A DNA stretch of 64,000 nt from JBBTSQ01 sp039795895 (GCA_039795895.1 JBDKKW010000001.1:1-64000); one strand, 5' to 3'. Positions 1-8,381 are shown, counted from the stretch's first letter. The notes: generated from the letters alone by a model not told the origin. Translations and numbers: made by a program.

Positions 1-189
1 CTTATCGCTGGGCGTGTCGCCAGATTGGTCTTTGGACTTGTCGTCCTTAGCGTCTGGTTTTTCTTTTTTGTCGGGTTGATCTCCGTTTGGAGCGCCCGAC
101 GGGATTGCGTTGACCGGTTGTTCCTTGCCGACTGCATCATCGAACGATGGTACGTCTGCTTCGGCGCCGGCTTCGTTTGGTTTTTCCAT
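1..189 (-). CDS. Charged phage protein, N-terminal fragment (partial at window edge)
   Basis: An open frame starts at ATG 189 and runs off the left edge; 63 residues are visible. It is very hydrophilic, rich in Asp, Lys, Pro and Gly, with no hydrophobic stretch and a repetitive Lys/Asp tail. It follows portal and a small gene in the minus-strand phage operon, after a hairpin terminator at 250-287. In tailed phages this position, between portal and capsid, often holds a scaffold or maturation protease. The composition fits a scaffold-like linker, but that is inference only, because the main part of the protein is not visible. Confidence 0.55.
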   Translation of the reverse strand, partial: MEKPNEAGAEADVPSFDDAVGKEQPVNAIPSGAPNGDQPDKKEKPDAKDDKSKDQSGDTPSDK

Positions 190-249
190 AGGTGTATTAA
201 TTTGCAGATTGATCCTTGTTCCGGTCACGGCCGGCACGTGGCGTCTGCG

Positions 250-287
250 TTAATAAAACCGAGCCCCCATTTCTGGGAGGCTCGGTT
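250..287 (-). terminator. Intrinsic terminator downstream of the 79-residue phage gene
   Basis: A 9-bp stem (257-265 with 279-287, AACCGAGCC/GGCTCGGTT) is followed on the minus strand by TTTTATT. It separates the terminase-portal group from the next gene starting at 189. Confidence 0.7.
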
Positions 288-301
288 GACCCCTTGAACG
301 T

Positions 302-366
302 GGAAATCGCCAGAAATCCCGCTCAAGAGGTCAGCTGAACCTCTCAAAAAGTGTTTGGCGATTTCC
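302..366. repeat. Nested inverted repeat in the 3' region of the phage operon
   Basis: The outer arms 302-312 and 356-366 are perfect 11-bp complements (GGAAATCGCCA/TGGCGATTTCC). An inner hairpin at 326-344 (AGAGGT/ACCTCT) lies between them. It sits between the 79-residue gene and the terminator at 250-287, so the minus-strand transcript ends in two consecutive hairpins. Its role is unknown; mRNA 3'-end protection is possible. Confidence 0.6.
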
Positions 367-380
367 TTTTTAGTTGTGGT

Positions 381-620
381 TTATGTAGGTGTTTTCATAG
401 CTTCATCGTGAATGGTCTTGATCCGGAGCAGTACTACTCCGAGTCCTTCGGCTCGACCTTGATAAAACCGAATGTCGTCTGTAGGGAGTTGTTTGTTGAG
501 AAGCCACGTCTTGGTGACTTCCAGTTCGTTTGCGATCAGTTCGGACAACGCTTCAAAATACTTTGTCTCGTACAAATTGCTGATCGTCGTTTCTATTTCT
601 TTGTTGAGTGGTTCGTTCAT
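381..620 (-). CDS. Small phage protein of unknown function (79 aa)
   Basis: The ATG is at 620, only 4 nt after the portal stop, so translation is probably coupled. The protein is predicted mostly helical, with an acidic N-terminal half and a moderately hydrophobic C-terminal half, and no signal or membrane segment. I do not recognise a family. The position directly after portal suggests a small head or accessory protein. Coding is supported by tight packing and the shared strand; the function is not. Confidence 0.6.
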   Translation of the reverse strand: MNEPLNKEIETTISNLYETKYFEALSELIANELEVTKTWLLNKQLPTDDIRFYQGRAEGLGVVLLRIKTIHDEAMKTPT

Positions 621-624
621 AGGC

Positions 625-2511
625 TTATGATTTCATTGCGTTACCGAACATCGATCCCATTTGATTGCCGGCAAGTGGCTCTACCGGTGGTGCTTCAGGA
701 TCGGGCGCGTCACCGGCAGGAACGCTACCCGGTTCGACAGGGTTAGGGTTGTTTGGATCGGCAACCGGTGGCGTTACTTTGGTCTCGGAGACATAGTTGT
801 TTGGCTCCCATCCGTAATCCTCAAATATTTTCATCAGCACTTTAAACTTTCGGACGGAGTACACGGTGCCGGTCTCTGCATCGGTCAGTTCGTTCACGTC
901 TTTGAGCAAGCCCCATAGTTCCAAGTCTTTTGCTTTGCGTAGTTCGGAACTGGTTGCAAGGCTTGAGGTTGATTCGAGCGACATCTCGTATTCGTCGTCA
1001 AAGAGTCCCTCGATGTTTTCCGAGTCTTTGGTTATAAGTCCGTGTCGCATCAGGATCGCCACGGCTTTGTCTGGCATTACACCTTTCGTCGTCCAGAACT
1101 GCTTCACCATGCTGATCCAGTGGTCAAAGTGCATCACGTAGGAATTGCGGAGCATGATCAGGAATAGCTTTACTCCCTCTAGCGTTGCTTCGCGCATGAA
1201 CGATGCGACGGTTGCAGTTTGTTTCTGGTCTCGGCCGGCAGTGGTGGTGTATTCGTCGATGCCGACTGCGATACGCATTGCTTCTTTGATGTGATCCGGC
1301 TCTACGAACGCAGAGGAGTTCACATCTCCGAACTTCAGCTCTTTGACCGAATTCGGGTCATTCGTCCACAAGATCCCTAACGGCTTTACGGTGATGGTTG
1401 ACTGCTTATAACCCGGCAAGGCTACCGGAGCCGCGGCGATCATGCTGTGTATTTTCATCGTCACCGCGTCCACTCTCTGGTTGGTGATCGAGTTCAAAAG
1501 TTCTTGCAGGTGTTCGACAAGCTTTGGTATTCCGAGCCAGTAGAAACTAAATGGTCGAGGGAAGAAGCCGGTTCGGGAGTAAGGCTTTTGCTGGTGGTCG
1601 TATGGGTTGTCGCTTGATTTAACTTCTACCGGCGTACCGTCCATTGGCAGGAACACGCACAAGTGGTCGTCAGTCCATCGCTCTACGATCTCAAAGAGCT
1701 TATCGCTTGGCGTTGGCATTTGGACCGGGTTGTTTGGGTTGCCCTCGATCGGACTCGATGCTTTGGTGGTCTCACGGATGTTCTTTTTCAGTTGGAGCAG
1801 GACTTCCTTGCGCACGTAGGCAAGATCGGTCGTATCGCCACCGGATTTGATGACCTCTCCGTCTTTGTCCACAAACTGATTCCATGTGCTTGCCGGCACG
1901 TCCGGATACTGGGCTTTCATTTCGTCGAGCGTCAGCACGTATCGGTGGAATACGGGGAATGGGTCGGATATCTTTTTCATCCGTGGATGCGGATAGAAGT
2001 TATAAATGTCCACGGGGTCAAAGTCCGGACGGAAGGTAATCTTTGCAGTCTCGGTCTTGAACACGAGCTTCTTTATTTTCTCGACGAGGGTGATCTCTTT
2101 CTTTCTCTTTTTCTTGGTCTCACGTTTGAGGAAGTCTTTGCCGATCGTCGTTCCGCAGATGAATACTTGCAGGAAGTAGTCGATCAGGTCGTCACTCATG
2201 CCAATGTCCCACAGCCAGAGGATCAGGTCTTTCAATGCTTCACTGTTCTTTCCCTCAAGTTTGAAATCCGGCGTAATGCCGACGGTCTTTTGTAAAAAGG
2301 TCTTGATGTATGAAAACACTTGAGGCACGAATACGTTTGATTGCCATATCTCTCCGTCGTTGGTCTGCTCGAGCTCGGCGGCACGATCGCCGTTGTACGA
2401 CGAAAACAGTTTGTACGCCCGATCAAATTCGGGTTTGAAATAGTACAGGAAGTTCTTTTTCGCTTCGTCGTACTCGGTATTATATTTTTGTAGTTCTTTG
2501 GTGTTAGCCAT
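625..2511 (-). CDS. Phage portal protein
   Basis: The 628-residue protein has the length and layout of large dodecameric portal proteins (P22-like class) that form the DNA entry ring of the capsid. The N-terminal third has alternating helices and Trp-rich segments (LWLWDIG near residue 98). The middle contains a WTDDHLCVFLPMDG beta-rich stem/clip-like region, followed by a long helix with GIPKLVEHLQELLNSITNQR, typical of portal helices. The C-terminal 60 residues are Pro/Asp-rich and low complexity, consistent with a flexible tail. It starts 7 nt after the large terminase stop. The assignment rests on this pattern plus the terminase neighbourhood rather than a single signature motif. Confidence 0.8.
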   Translation of the reverse strand: MANTKELQKYNTEYDEAKKNFLYYFKPEFDRAYKLFSSYNGDRAAELEQTNDGEIWQSNVFVPQVFSYIKTFLQKTVGITPDFKLEGKNSEALKDLILWLWDIGMSDDLIDYFLQVFICGTTIGKDFLKRETKKKRKKEITLVEKIKKLVFKTETAKITFRPDFDPVDIYNFYPHPRMKKISDPFPVFHRYVLTLDEMKAQYPDVPASTWNQFVDKDGEVIKSGGDTTDLAYVRKEVLLQLKKNIRETTKASSPIEGNPNNPVQMPTPSDKLFEIVERWTDDHLCVFLPMDGTPVEVKSSDNPYDHQQKPYSRTGFFPRPFSFYWLGIPKLVEHLQELLNSITNQRVDAVTMKIHSMIAAAPVALPGYKQSTITVKPLGILWTNDPNSVKELKFGDVNSSAFVEPDHIKEAMRIAVGIDEYTTTAGRDQKQTATVASFMREATLEGVKLFLIMLRNSYVMHFDHWISMVKQFWTTKGVMPDKAVAILMRHGLITKDSENIEGLFDDEYEMSLESTSSLATSSELRKAKDLELWGLLKDVNELTDAETGTVYSVRKFKVLMKIFEDYGWEPNNYVSETKVTPPVADPNNPNPVEPGSVPAGDAPDPEAPPVEPLAGNQMGSMFGNAMKS

Positions 2512-2518
2512 AAATAAA

Positions 2519-4168
2519 TTAGTAGAGTTTCATTGTTCGACCTTTTCTTTGTATCGGCATCTGGCTTGGTAACTCTTTGAGTCCTTGCCATGCGAGCATC
2601 GCAGATATCAGGGCGTCGTCTTTTTGTCCGCTCTCCGCACCCATGCCGTACCGGTTGCTGTCATTCGTGTGTACGAACGTCATCATCTGGCTTACGGTCA
2701 CTTGGCTTGATAGTCCGATATCCTCGTCACGTAATCCCGCGATGAAGTCGTCTACCATCAGGGGCTTTGTGGTCTGAGTGGTTTTCCATCCCAGCTCTTT
2801 GCGCTTGGTGTCGGTCGCCTTGTCGAATACCGTGCGTTGGTAGAGGTTTCCGTACTCGCCCTTGAGTGCGTTGATTACCGCCAGACCGTGGTTGTTTATC
2901 TCCACCACTGCGAGCGCATCGTTGAACAGTTCGGCAGTTTGCTTTATTTTCTTGGCAAACAAGTCCGGCTGTATTTGTCCGATGTAGGCTCCCACTTCGC
3001 GTCCGGTCATCTTGTCGATCACTGTGATCGTCGAGTCGTCTTGTCCGATCCCTTCGCTTGGGTCTGCACCTAAGCTGTAGAAGTGTCTCGGATTCGGCTC
3101 CTCGTAGATCAGGATGTCGTCTAGCTTTCTTATCGGGCTTCGGGTGAATTTGCCTTGCGCCTCGATGTACTGCTTTGGGATGACTGCCTTGCTTGATGCG
3201 ACGAATGCTTCCTCGATCGTGGCTGGGTATTCCTGTTTGAACTTCTCGGTGTCGCCACCGCAGAGGTTTTGGATTGCCCAGCGTCGCCAGTTGAGCTGTT
3301 CTAGGCTTACCTTTGCCGAGATCATCAGGGCTTTCTCGTATTCGTCCAGAGTTTCGGAAAACTTTACTTTTTCTTTATCTCCGGCAAATGAGGTACGGTA
3401 TTCGTCCATCAGGTGCCACGGCAGGAATATAAGCTCAAACTCGCTCTTACCGGCCAGTACGTCTTGCACTGTTCGGTAGAAGTATTCGCCGTCACCTCCG
3501 AATCCGTTGGCAGTGGACTCTAGGAACACGCTTGTGTTCGGCAGGTTCGGTATCGCTTGCAGGACGGAAAGCATCAGGTCTTTGGCGTTTTTCCAGAACG
3601 CCACTTCCGATCCGTGGAAGTTGTGGAGGGTCAAACCTCTACCCACCTTTGCTTTCTCGGCTGTTGCGATCACCATTCGGCTTCGCAGTCCTGGGTCATG
3701 CGCTCTGGATTTCTCCTCTGGATTCTCGAACACCATCTGTTTCTTATTGTCGTACCGTCGCATTGGCTTTGCCCACGTTGGCAGTAAGTCGTAGAAGAGC
3801 TTACTCATGGCAAAGATTGCGTCAGTTGATTCCGGTTCGTGAGCGACTATAAGCGAGTTGGTGTTCTCAAATCTGGCAGTCCGCTCGAAGATCAGGGCTT
3901 CGCAGAGAGTGGAGACCCCCTCCTGTCTCGCTTTCAAGATGATCATTCGGATTGGTTTGCCGAGCGCACGCAGTTGCTTGATCCGGTCGTGGATCATGGT
4001 CTGTGCGGTATTCAGGTGTAAAAGAACGGTCTGCTGATTCTTGGTTTTTATTGATAAACAGTTCTCGATGAAGGCTTGCGGATCAGCGTCACAAATCCTC
4101 ATCGTTTCGATCAGGTCATTAACCATCTGGAGGGGGCTTTTCTCTGGATTTGCGGAGGATTTGTTCAT
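2519..4168 (-). CDS. terL: Phage terminase, large subunit
   Basis: This is the ATP-driven packaging motor and nuclease that cuts concatemeric DNA into the capsid through portal. The N-terminal ATPase half shows an atypical Walker A, LKARQEGVSTL (residues about 78-88), the form common in terminases, and a GSEVAFW segment as a Walker-B-like strand. The C-terminal RNase-H-like nuclease shows YSLGADPSEG with an acidic residue on the first strand, AVVEINNHG on the second and KDDALISAM near the end, giving the three-acid arrangement. At 549 residues it has the usual length. It overlaps the small terminase gene by 50 nt. Confidence 0.92.
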   Translation of the reverse strand: MNKSSANPEKSPLQMVNDLIETMRICDADPQAFIENCLSIKTKNQQTVLLHLNTAQTMIHDRIKQLRALGKPIRMIILKARQEGVSTLCEALIFERTARFENTNSLIVAHEPESTDAIFAMSKLFYDLLPTWAKPMRRYDNKKQMVFENPEEKSRAHDPGLRSRMVIATAEKAKVGRGLTLHNFHGSEVAFWKNAKDLMLSVLQAIPNLPNTSVFLESTANGFGGDGEYFYRTVQDVLAGKSEFELIFLPWHLMDEYRTSFAGDKEKVKFSETLDEYEKALMISAKVSLEQLNWRRWAIQNLCGGDTEKFKQEYPATIEEAFVASSKAVIPKQYIEAQGKFTRSPIRKLDDILIYEEPNPRHFYSLGADPSEGIGQDDSTITVIDKMTGREVGAYIGQIQPDLFAKKIKQTAELFNDALAVVEINNHGLAVINALKGEYGNLYQRTVFDKATDTKRKELGWKTTQTTKPLMVDDFIAGLRDEDIGLSSQVTVSQMMTFVHTNDSNRYGMGAESGQKDDALISAMLAWQGLKELPSQMPIQRKGRTMKLY

Positions 4169-4541
4169 AGCTTAGGTCTGTTCCGAATAGTCCTCGATGT
4201 TCGACAGTCTCTTTCGGACTACCAAGCTCTCGGTCAAGGAGTTCTTTTGCGGCACGAAATTTGACGTTATCGTCCGCACTCCCCATAAGGGCAACGAGCA
4301 TGGAAGCGGCCGTAGCGATGTTCTTTTTGATAATGTCTTGTGCTTCACGCTTCTTGAATTCGTTTTGCTCATCGCAGTATTTCTCATACTCGGCTTTGAG
4401 TGGCCCGGACGGCTTGAACCAGCTCCGGATCGTTTCCACCGGCGTCTTGATGGCTTTTGAGATGGCGTCATAAGATTCGCCCTCGTATTTAAGGCGTATT
4501 GCGTCATTGCTCCTTTTGCTTTTGGTATCAATTTTTGCCAT
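4119..4541 (-). CDS. terS: Phage terminase small subunit-like protein
   Basis: The 140-residue protein lies immediately upstream of terL and overlaps it by 50 nt. The N-terminal region (YDAISKAIKTPVETIRSWF, about residues 23-41) reads as a helix-turn-helix DNA-binding unit, as in small terminases that recognise the packaging site. It is followed by a Lys/Glu-rich helical section suited to oligomerisation and a basic, Pro-rich tail. Small terminases are poorly conserved, so the call depends mainly on order and architecture. Its start overlaps the end of the ParB-like gene by 14 nt. Confidence 0.7.
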   Translation of the reverse strand: MAKIDTKSKRSNDAIRLKYEGESYDAISKAIKTPVETIRSWFKPSGPLKAEYEKYCDEQNEFKKREAQDIIKKNIATAASMLVALMGSADDNVKFRAAKELLDRELGSPKETVEHRGLFGTDLSYEQILRKSREKPPPDG

Positions 4542-5337
4542 GTTTCGGTGAGTTAAGGTCAGTTACGGTCAACAAGAAACGCTCGCACAAAAGCTCCAAC
4601 GCTTTGCTTTCGCTCACGCTGTCGACCTTTGCCACGTGCGCGAGTGCTTCGTCGATCACCGTCTTTTGCGGATTGGTTACGTTGAAGCTCAAGAGCGCGA
4701 TGGTCTCGCGCGACTTGTTCACGTCCGGCGTCGCCTTGGCGACTTTCACACCTTTGGTCTTGGCAAAGGCGGTCACGGCGGAAATGAATTCGTCGGCGGA
4801 TGCTTTCGGGTCTTTGTCGACGATAAAGTTTATGGCGACGAAGTTCTCGCGCTCGGCATTCTTGAGTTCGAGCATTTTCTTTTCGATATCGTCTTTCACG
4901 AGATCGAGCGCGTCTTTGACATTGACGTCCTCCTCACCGAGGTTGGCGGCGATTTCTTTTATCGAGTATCCGTTCTTGGTCAGCTCGTATGCGAGCTTGC
5001 CGAGCTTGAGCTGTTGGTTGGACCCGTGGATGTTGTCGGTCAATCCGTAGAGCTTGGCTTCGTCCTCGGTTTTGAATTCGTGGACGTTCACTTCGATCTC
5101 CGTCTTTCCCATTTCGCTCAAAACTTTCCACGTATGAAAACCGCCGACAATCACAAAGCCGTCTTTTACTTTCATGCCCGGCCAGACCGCCACTTGTATC
5201 GGCTTGGTCTGGCCGAACTTCGTGATCGCTTTTTTGAGCGACGCAAACTGGCGAGTATTCATCTCGTTTGGATTCCACCAGTTCGGAACGCACTCTTTCA
5301 CGTTCACGGTTTTGATTTGTGTTTGTGTCTTTGTCAT
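4528..5337 (-). CDS. ParB-like nuclease-domain protein of the phage operon
   Basis: The start is placed at ATG 5337, forming a 4-nt ATGA overlap with the methylase stop (5334-5336); a longer upstream frame would only run back into the methylase gene. In the 269-residue protein, the N-terminal NPNEMNTRQFASLKKAI and FVIVGGFHTWKVL segments match the ParB/Srx fold (the GGxHR-type motif appears as GGFHTW). A helical segment follows with an HTH-like NGYSIKEIAANLG. Such proteins beside phage terminases are often annotated as ParB-like. Role here could be nicking, packaging-site marking or partition; the sequence does not decide. Confidence 0.8.
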   Translation of the reverse strand: MTKTQTQIKTVNVKECVPNWWNPNEMNTRQFASLKKAITKFGQTKPIQVAVWPGMKVKDGFVIVGGFHTWKVLSEMGKTEIEVNVHEFKTEDEAKLYGLTDNIHGSNQQLKLGKLAYELTKNGYSIKEIAANLGEEDVNVKDALDLVKDDIEKKMLELKNAERENFVAINFIVDKDPKASADEFISAVTAFAKTKGVKVAKATPDVNKSRETIALLSFNVTNPQKTVIDEALAHVAKVDSVSESKALELLCERFLLTVTDLNSPKHGKN

Positions 5338-6353
5338 ACGGTTATGATCATGTACTCGATGTTGTCGCTCTGGCCTCGACCTCCGGCATTCGACACCGTC
5401 CACTTGTGATCAAGCAAGATCACTTCGGCCTTGCGGTGCTTCTGTACCATTGCCAAGAGCTTTTCCGGCTTCACTCCCACGTCCTCTTTGTTTTGGCCGA
5501 GGGATACGATCCACTGAGGGATGTGCGTCGCCGATGCGAACATCCGTTCCAGAAATTCGTCGGCGTCTTTGTTTGAGAAAGGGCTCGGCGTATGGTCGAG
5601 CTTTTTGCCGGCGAGGATGTCGTCTAAAATCCCATACTCAACCTCGTAGGAAGAAGAGCCAGGATAAGGAGGATCAAAATAAACAACATCACCTTGAACG
5701 CTTTTGAGGAAAGCGAACACGTCCTTTTGGTGTATTTCATTTTCTTGGTGATTATCAAAAACGCCATTATTAATTTCGTCTTTTAATTTTTCCAATGTGA
5801 GCATCGGGTTTTGGATCATGCGCAGATTCTTTGGTGCGTGAGCCTTCGATCGGAGAGGCCACTCAAACTTGCGAGCTTCAAGGTCGAGCGTGTCGCGCGT
5901 ATGCGTGAACTTGCCGAATTGCCGGCAGGAGAGGATGAACTTGATGAGGAGATGCAAAAGCAGGTGTCGCTTGGTTTCGTTTTCTACTTTGCGCACGTTG
6001 GCGAATGCATTGTCGAGGAACTCTGCGACTCTGGTCGTGAATACTTTCGGGCAGAAATTCTTTTTTATAAAACCGTCATGCTTGGCTTCGAGGAAGAGAC
6101 GCGCCAAGTCCTCGCTCTCGATCTTGACGGTGTTGTTGGCGATCAGGGCCCGGCCAATGATGACGGATCGGAACGCGATATCGTTTGCGATGATCTTGTA
6201 TCCCTTTGCTTTGCCGTAAAGACTGACGGACCCGCCACCCATGAACGCATCAACAAAAACTCCGTCCGATTTCTTGATCGGTTTGAAAATGTGCTTTACA
6301 AGCTTTCGCTTGCCGCCGAAGTAACTTGGTAATGCTTGAAATTTAGAAAACAT
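5334..6353 (-). CDS. DNA N6-adenine methyltransferase, Dam/D12 class
   Basis: The 339-residue protein begins with SYFGGKRKLV, the typical D12-class start. It contains the SAM-binding motif VDAFMGGGSVSL and the catalytic motif FDPPYPG (DPPY class), which methylate adenine at N6. It is the first gene of the phage late-type operon and is translationally coupled to the ParB-like gene. Phage methylases of this type protect DNA from host restriction or mark packaging sites. No cognate restriction enzyme is coupled to it, although a PD-(D/E)XK-like protein is encoded just upstream at 6677-7171 on the same strand. The start codon lies at the base of a 20-bp leader stem. Confidence 0.92.
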   Translation of the reverse strand: MFSKFQALPSYFGGKRKLVKHIFKPIKKSDGVFVDAFMGGGSVSLYGKAKGYKIIANDIAFRSVIIGRALIANNTVKIESEDLARLFLEAKHDGFIKKNFCPKVFTTRVAEFLDNAFANVRKVENETKRHLLLHLLIKFILSCRQFGKFTHTRDTLDLEARKFEWPLRSKAHAPKNLRMIQNPMLTLEKLKDEINNGVFDNHQENEIHQKDVFAFLKSVQGDVVYFDPPYPGSSSYEVEYGILDDILAGKKLDHTPSPFSNKDADEFLERMFASATHIPQWIVSLGQNKEDVGVKPEKLLAMVQKHRKAEVILLDHKWTVSNAGGRGQSDNIEYMIITV

Positions 6354-6362
6354 ATAATTTTG

Positions 6363-6490
6363 TTCCAGCTCTCCGACACTCCTACATCCGCCGTGAAGTT
6401 TTGTTATTACTCAAAGCCCGTGAGCTTTAAGAGTGTGAGGTCGATCACGGTTGGTGGATGTTCGACCCAAGGAGTATCAGAGAGCTGGAA
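6363..6490 (-). promoter_or_regulatory. Structured 5' leader that can mask the methylase start
   Basis: Arms 6363-6382 and 6471-6490 form a 20-bp stem. The two positions that would be C.A mismatches in plus-strand RNA become G.U pairs in minus-strand RNA, so the minus strand is the functional one. Inside, ACATCC/GGATGT and CCGTGA/TCACGG pair (6445-6461 with 6384-6396), with a small AAAGC/GCTTT hairpin at 6414-6429. An alternative GGTCGA/TCGACC pairing (6439-6444 with 6462-6467) excludes this inner stem. The purine-rich GGAG and GGAA that could bind ribosomes lie in the closing arm just before ATG 6353. Confidence 0.6.
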
Positions 6491-6504
6491 ACAATCGGAC
6501 AACG

Positions 6505-6551
6505 AAAAAGGGCTCGTGATCTTTCGCAATTAAGCGATTGATCACGAGCCC
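6505..6551 (-). terminator. Strong terminator hairpin inside the operon leader
   Basis: Stem 6540-6551 with 6510-6521 (GGGCTCGTGATC/GATCACGAGCCC) carries an inner TCGC/GCGA extension and is followed on the minus strand by TTTTT (6505-6509). It lies between the promoter at 6614-6643 and the methylase gene. It therefore either ends a short RNA or acts as an attenuator for the phage operon. Confidence 0.75.
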
Positions 6552-6613
6552 TTAAACTCGGAATCCCTTTCAGGAATGCCCCTTGAGGCATTAAGTTATT
6601 CGATTGTGAAATT

Positions 6614-6643
6614 ATTATATCACTCCGATTATTTTGTTTGCAA
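6614..6643 (-). promoter_or_regulatory. Sigma-70 promoter of the minus-strand phage operon or short RNA
   Basis: On the minus strand, TTGCAA (6638-6643), an 18-nt spacer and a consensus TATAAT (6614-6619) are present. Transcription should start near 6607, giving about 100 nt before the hairpin at 6510-6551. A small hairpin AATGCC/GGCATT (6575-6592) lies in that stretch. Confidence 0.65.
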
Positions 6644-6676
6644 GAGGGTTAGAAATATGCACCCTGTGCATAACTC

Positions 6677-7171
6677 TTAATCAGTCTGAAATTTGTTCAT
6701 TATCTCTAGATATTTTCTTTGCAGTTCCGCATTCACCCAGCTGGCGTTAAGTGGCATGATCGTTTTCTTTTCGAGAACGTTTGAACAGCTGTCGAAGTAG
6801 AAACCATCCGGTGTGGCAACGAAAAGCCATGCGAGCTTCCAGCGATCATGTATCTTTTCGGCAGTCTTTAATATTTCCTCGGCGTTCATTCTCGTTCTAA
6901 ATTTTACCTCTACCAAAAAGACCTGTTTCTGGTTGTGGGAAATAAGTGCGAAGTCTGGAGTGTTGCGTATTGAATCAAGCACTTCCTTATGTTCGACGAG
7001 CCGTGCAAATTGCGCAATCTCCGGCACGGTCGATTCGTATCCAAAAGGTATGACGGTAAATTCGGAGGCCTCGCGGAACATCTGATCAAAAATAATCTCT
7101 CCGATTTTCCCCTTTATGAGTTGAAATGTAAAATCTTTTTGCATTTGGTTAGAAAAAAGCTCTAGTTCCAA
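6677..7171 (-). CDS. PD-(D/E)XK nuclease-like hypothetical protein (164 aa)
   Basis: The segment TPDFALIS, then KQVFLVEVKFR (about residues 90-112), gives the PD...(D/E)xK signature of restriction-endonuclease-fold enzymes on adjacent strands. An early Glu helix (GKIGEIIFDQ, residues 21-30) matches the usual first acidic helix of the fold. There is no other domain. The gene is transcribed towards the methylase, but a promoter and terminator lie between them. It could be a small nuclease in phage recombination or a solitary restriction-type enzyme; specificity cannot be read. Alternative start at ATG 7144. Confidence 0.65.
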   Translation of the reverse strand: MELELFSNQMQKDFTFQLIKGKIGEIIFDQMFREASEFTVIPFGYESTVPEIAQFARLVEHKEVLDSIRNTPDFALISHNQKQVFLVEVKFRTRMNAEEILKTAEKIHDRWKLAWLFVATPDGFYFDSCSNVLEKKTIMPLNASWVNAELQRKYLEIMNKFQTD

Positions 7172-7248
7172 TATTATGGCACAAAATGTTCATCTTTGGT
7201 AGAAATGGCTTGTTTCAAGGGTCTTCATCTTACCCACAGGTGGATTAT

Positions 7249-7294
7249 TTGCATTTGCCGTCGTAATCCGTTATAATCCGTTATATGTCATATA
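7249..7294 (+). promoter_or_regulatory. Promoter and possible operator of the Fic-chaperone operon
   Basis: TTGCAT (7249-7254), a 17-nt spacer and TATAAT (7272-7277) form a good sigma-70 promoter 40 nt before the Fic gene. The -10 region is a tandem repeat (TAATCCGT occurs twice between 7264 and 7281). It is followed by a perfect palindrome TATATG-T-CATATA (7282-7294) over the start site, a plausible repressor site. Confidence 0.6.
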
Positions 7295-7316
7295 GCGTTA
7301 AATCCTAAATCTTCAT

Positions 7317-8381
7317 ATGAGCGATATTACTCAAAAGTTCGATCAGCGCATTAAAAACCCCGATCCACACATCGTTGCTCTTTTGGCAGAGGTGGATGGT
7401 ATTCGAGGTGAATTCAAGTCAGGCCTCCGCATGACTCCACAGGCGATCACCAATCTCAAGCAGTCGGTGCTTATTACTTCTGCCGGTGCATCCACTCGTA
7501 TCGAGGGTGCGAAGCTCACCGATGAAGAAGTTGAGAAAATCATGCAGGGACTCGCAGTCTCTAAGTTTGCCGATCGTGATTCTCAAGAGGTGCAGGGATA
7601 TCTCGAAGTGCTTCAGAATGTATTCGATGCTTTCCAAACTCTGCCACTCCGCGAGAGCACCGTCACTTCACTCCACAATCAGCTTCTCAAATATTCTCAC
7701 AAGGACGACACTCATCGTGGTGGCTATAAAAAGAAAGAGAACACGGTCGGCGTACTTGGACCCGATGGCAAAGTCGCCAAGATCATGTTCGAGACTACAC
7801 CGGCATTTCTTACAGCAAAGGAAATGCAGGAGCTGGTCGAGTGGACGAATGATGCATTTGAGAAGAATCGTTTTCATCAGCTACTAATCATCGCAAATTT
7901 CATAGTTGAATTCTTGAAGATCCACCCATTTGAGGACGGTAATGGCCGCTTGTCTCGCGTACTTACAAACCTTTTGCTTTTGCGCTCCGGATATCAGTTC
8001 GTCCAGTATGTCTCGCATGAGCAGATCGTCGAGCGACGTAAAGACGAGTACTATCTCGCGCTCCGCAAATCACAAGAAACATTCAAGACTGACCGCGACA
8101 CCATTTCGCCCTGGCTTAATTTCTTTTTGTCAGTCGTGCGCGAGCAAGCAACAAAAGCTCTTTCGTATTTGGAAGAGGAAAAGGTTGAGGACATGCTTTC
8201 TCCTAAGCAGTACGAGGTATGGAAATACCTTGCAGACAAAGGAGAAGCGGGACCGGGTGAAATCGTACAGGCAACAGGCATTGCGCTCGGTACAGTCCGT
8301 CAGGCACTTAGAAGTTTGGTTGAACATGGCAAGGTCAAGCGCGTCGGGCGTGGCCGTGGCACAAGATATATAAAAATTTAA
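7317..8381 (+). CDS. Fic-domain protein with C-terminal winged helix
   Basis: Fic enzymes transfer AMP or another nucleotide moiety to hydroxyl side chains of target proteins. The full active motif HPFEDGNGRLSR is at residues 203-214. An N-terminal inhibitory helix STRIEG (residues 59-64, matching [S/T]xxxE[G/N]) places it among class II, self-inhibited Fic proteins. Residues about 290-354 form a winged-helix unit (PGEIVQATGIALGTVRQALRSLVEHGKVKRVGRG), so it may bind DNA and autoregulate. It is the first gene of a plus-strand operon that continues with short gaps to 18139. The target is unknown; the chaperones downstream are candidates, since Fic enzymes can modify Hsp70, but that is inference. 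Confidence 0.93.
   Translation: MSDITQKFDQRIKNPDPHIVALLAEVDGIRGEFKSGLRMTPQAITNLKQSVLITSAGASTRIEGAKLTDEEVEKIMQGLAVSKFADRDSQEVQGYLEVLQNVFDAFQTLPLRESTVTSLHNQLLKYSHKDDTHRGGYKKKENTVGVLGPDGKVAKIMFETTPAFLTAKEMQELVEWTNDAFEKNRFHQLLIIANFIVEFLKIHPFEDGNGRLSRVLTNLLLLRSGYQFVQYVSHEQIVERRKDEYYLALRKSQETFKTDRDTISPWLNFFLSVVREQATKALSYLEEEKVEDMLSPKQYEVWKYLADKGEAGPGEIVQATGIALGTVRQALRSLVEHGKVKRVGRGRGTRYIKI

Noticed and set aside
625..2511. Long open frames on the plus strand opposite portal, terminase and ParB-like genes
   Set aside because: They are antisense shadows in a region with strong minus-strand phage genes; no family resemblance or ribosome-binding sites.
5338..5403. Earlier start for the ParB-like gene
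   Set aside because: The extra 22 residues come from reading through the methylase end in another frame; the ATGA overlap gives a clear start at 5337.
6677..7171. Restriction partner of the Dam-type methylase
   Set aside because: The protein has a PD-(D/E)XK-like motif, but a promoter and terminator separate it from the methylase and there is no specificity information; not called a restriction-modification system.
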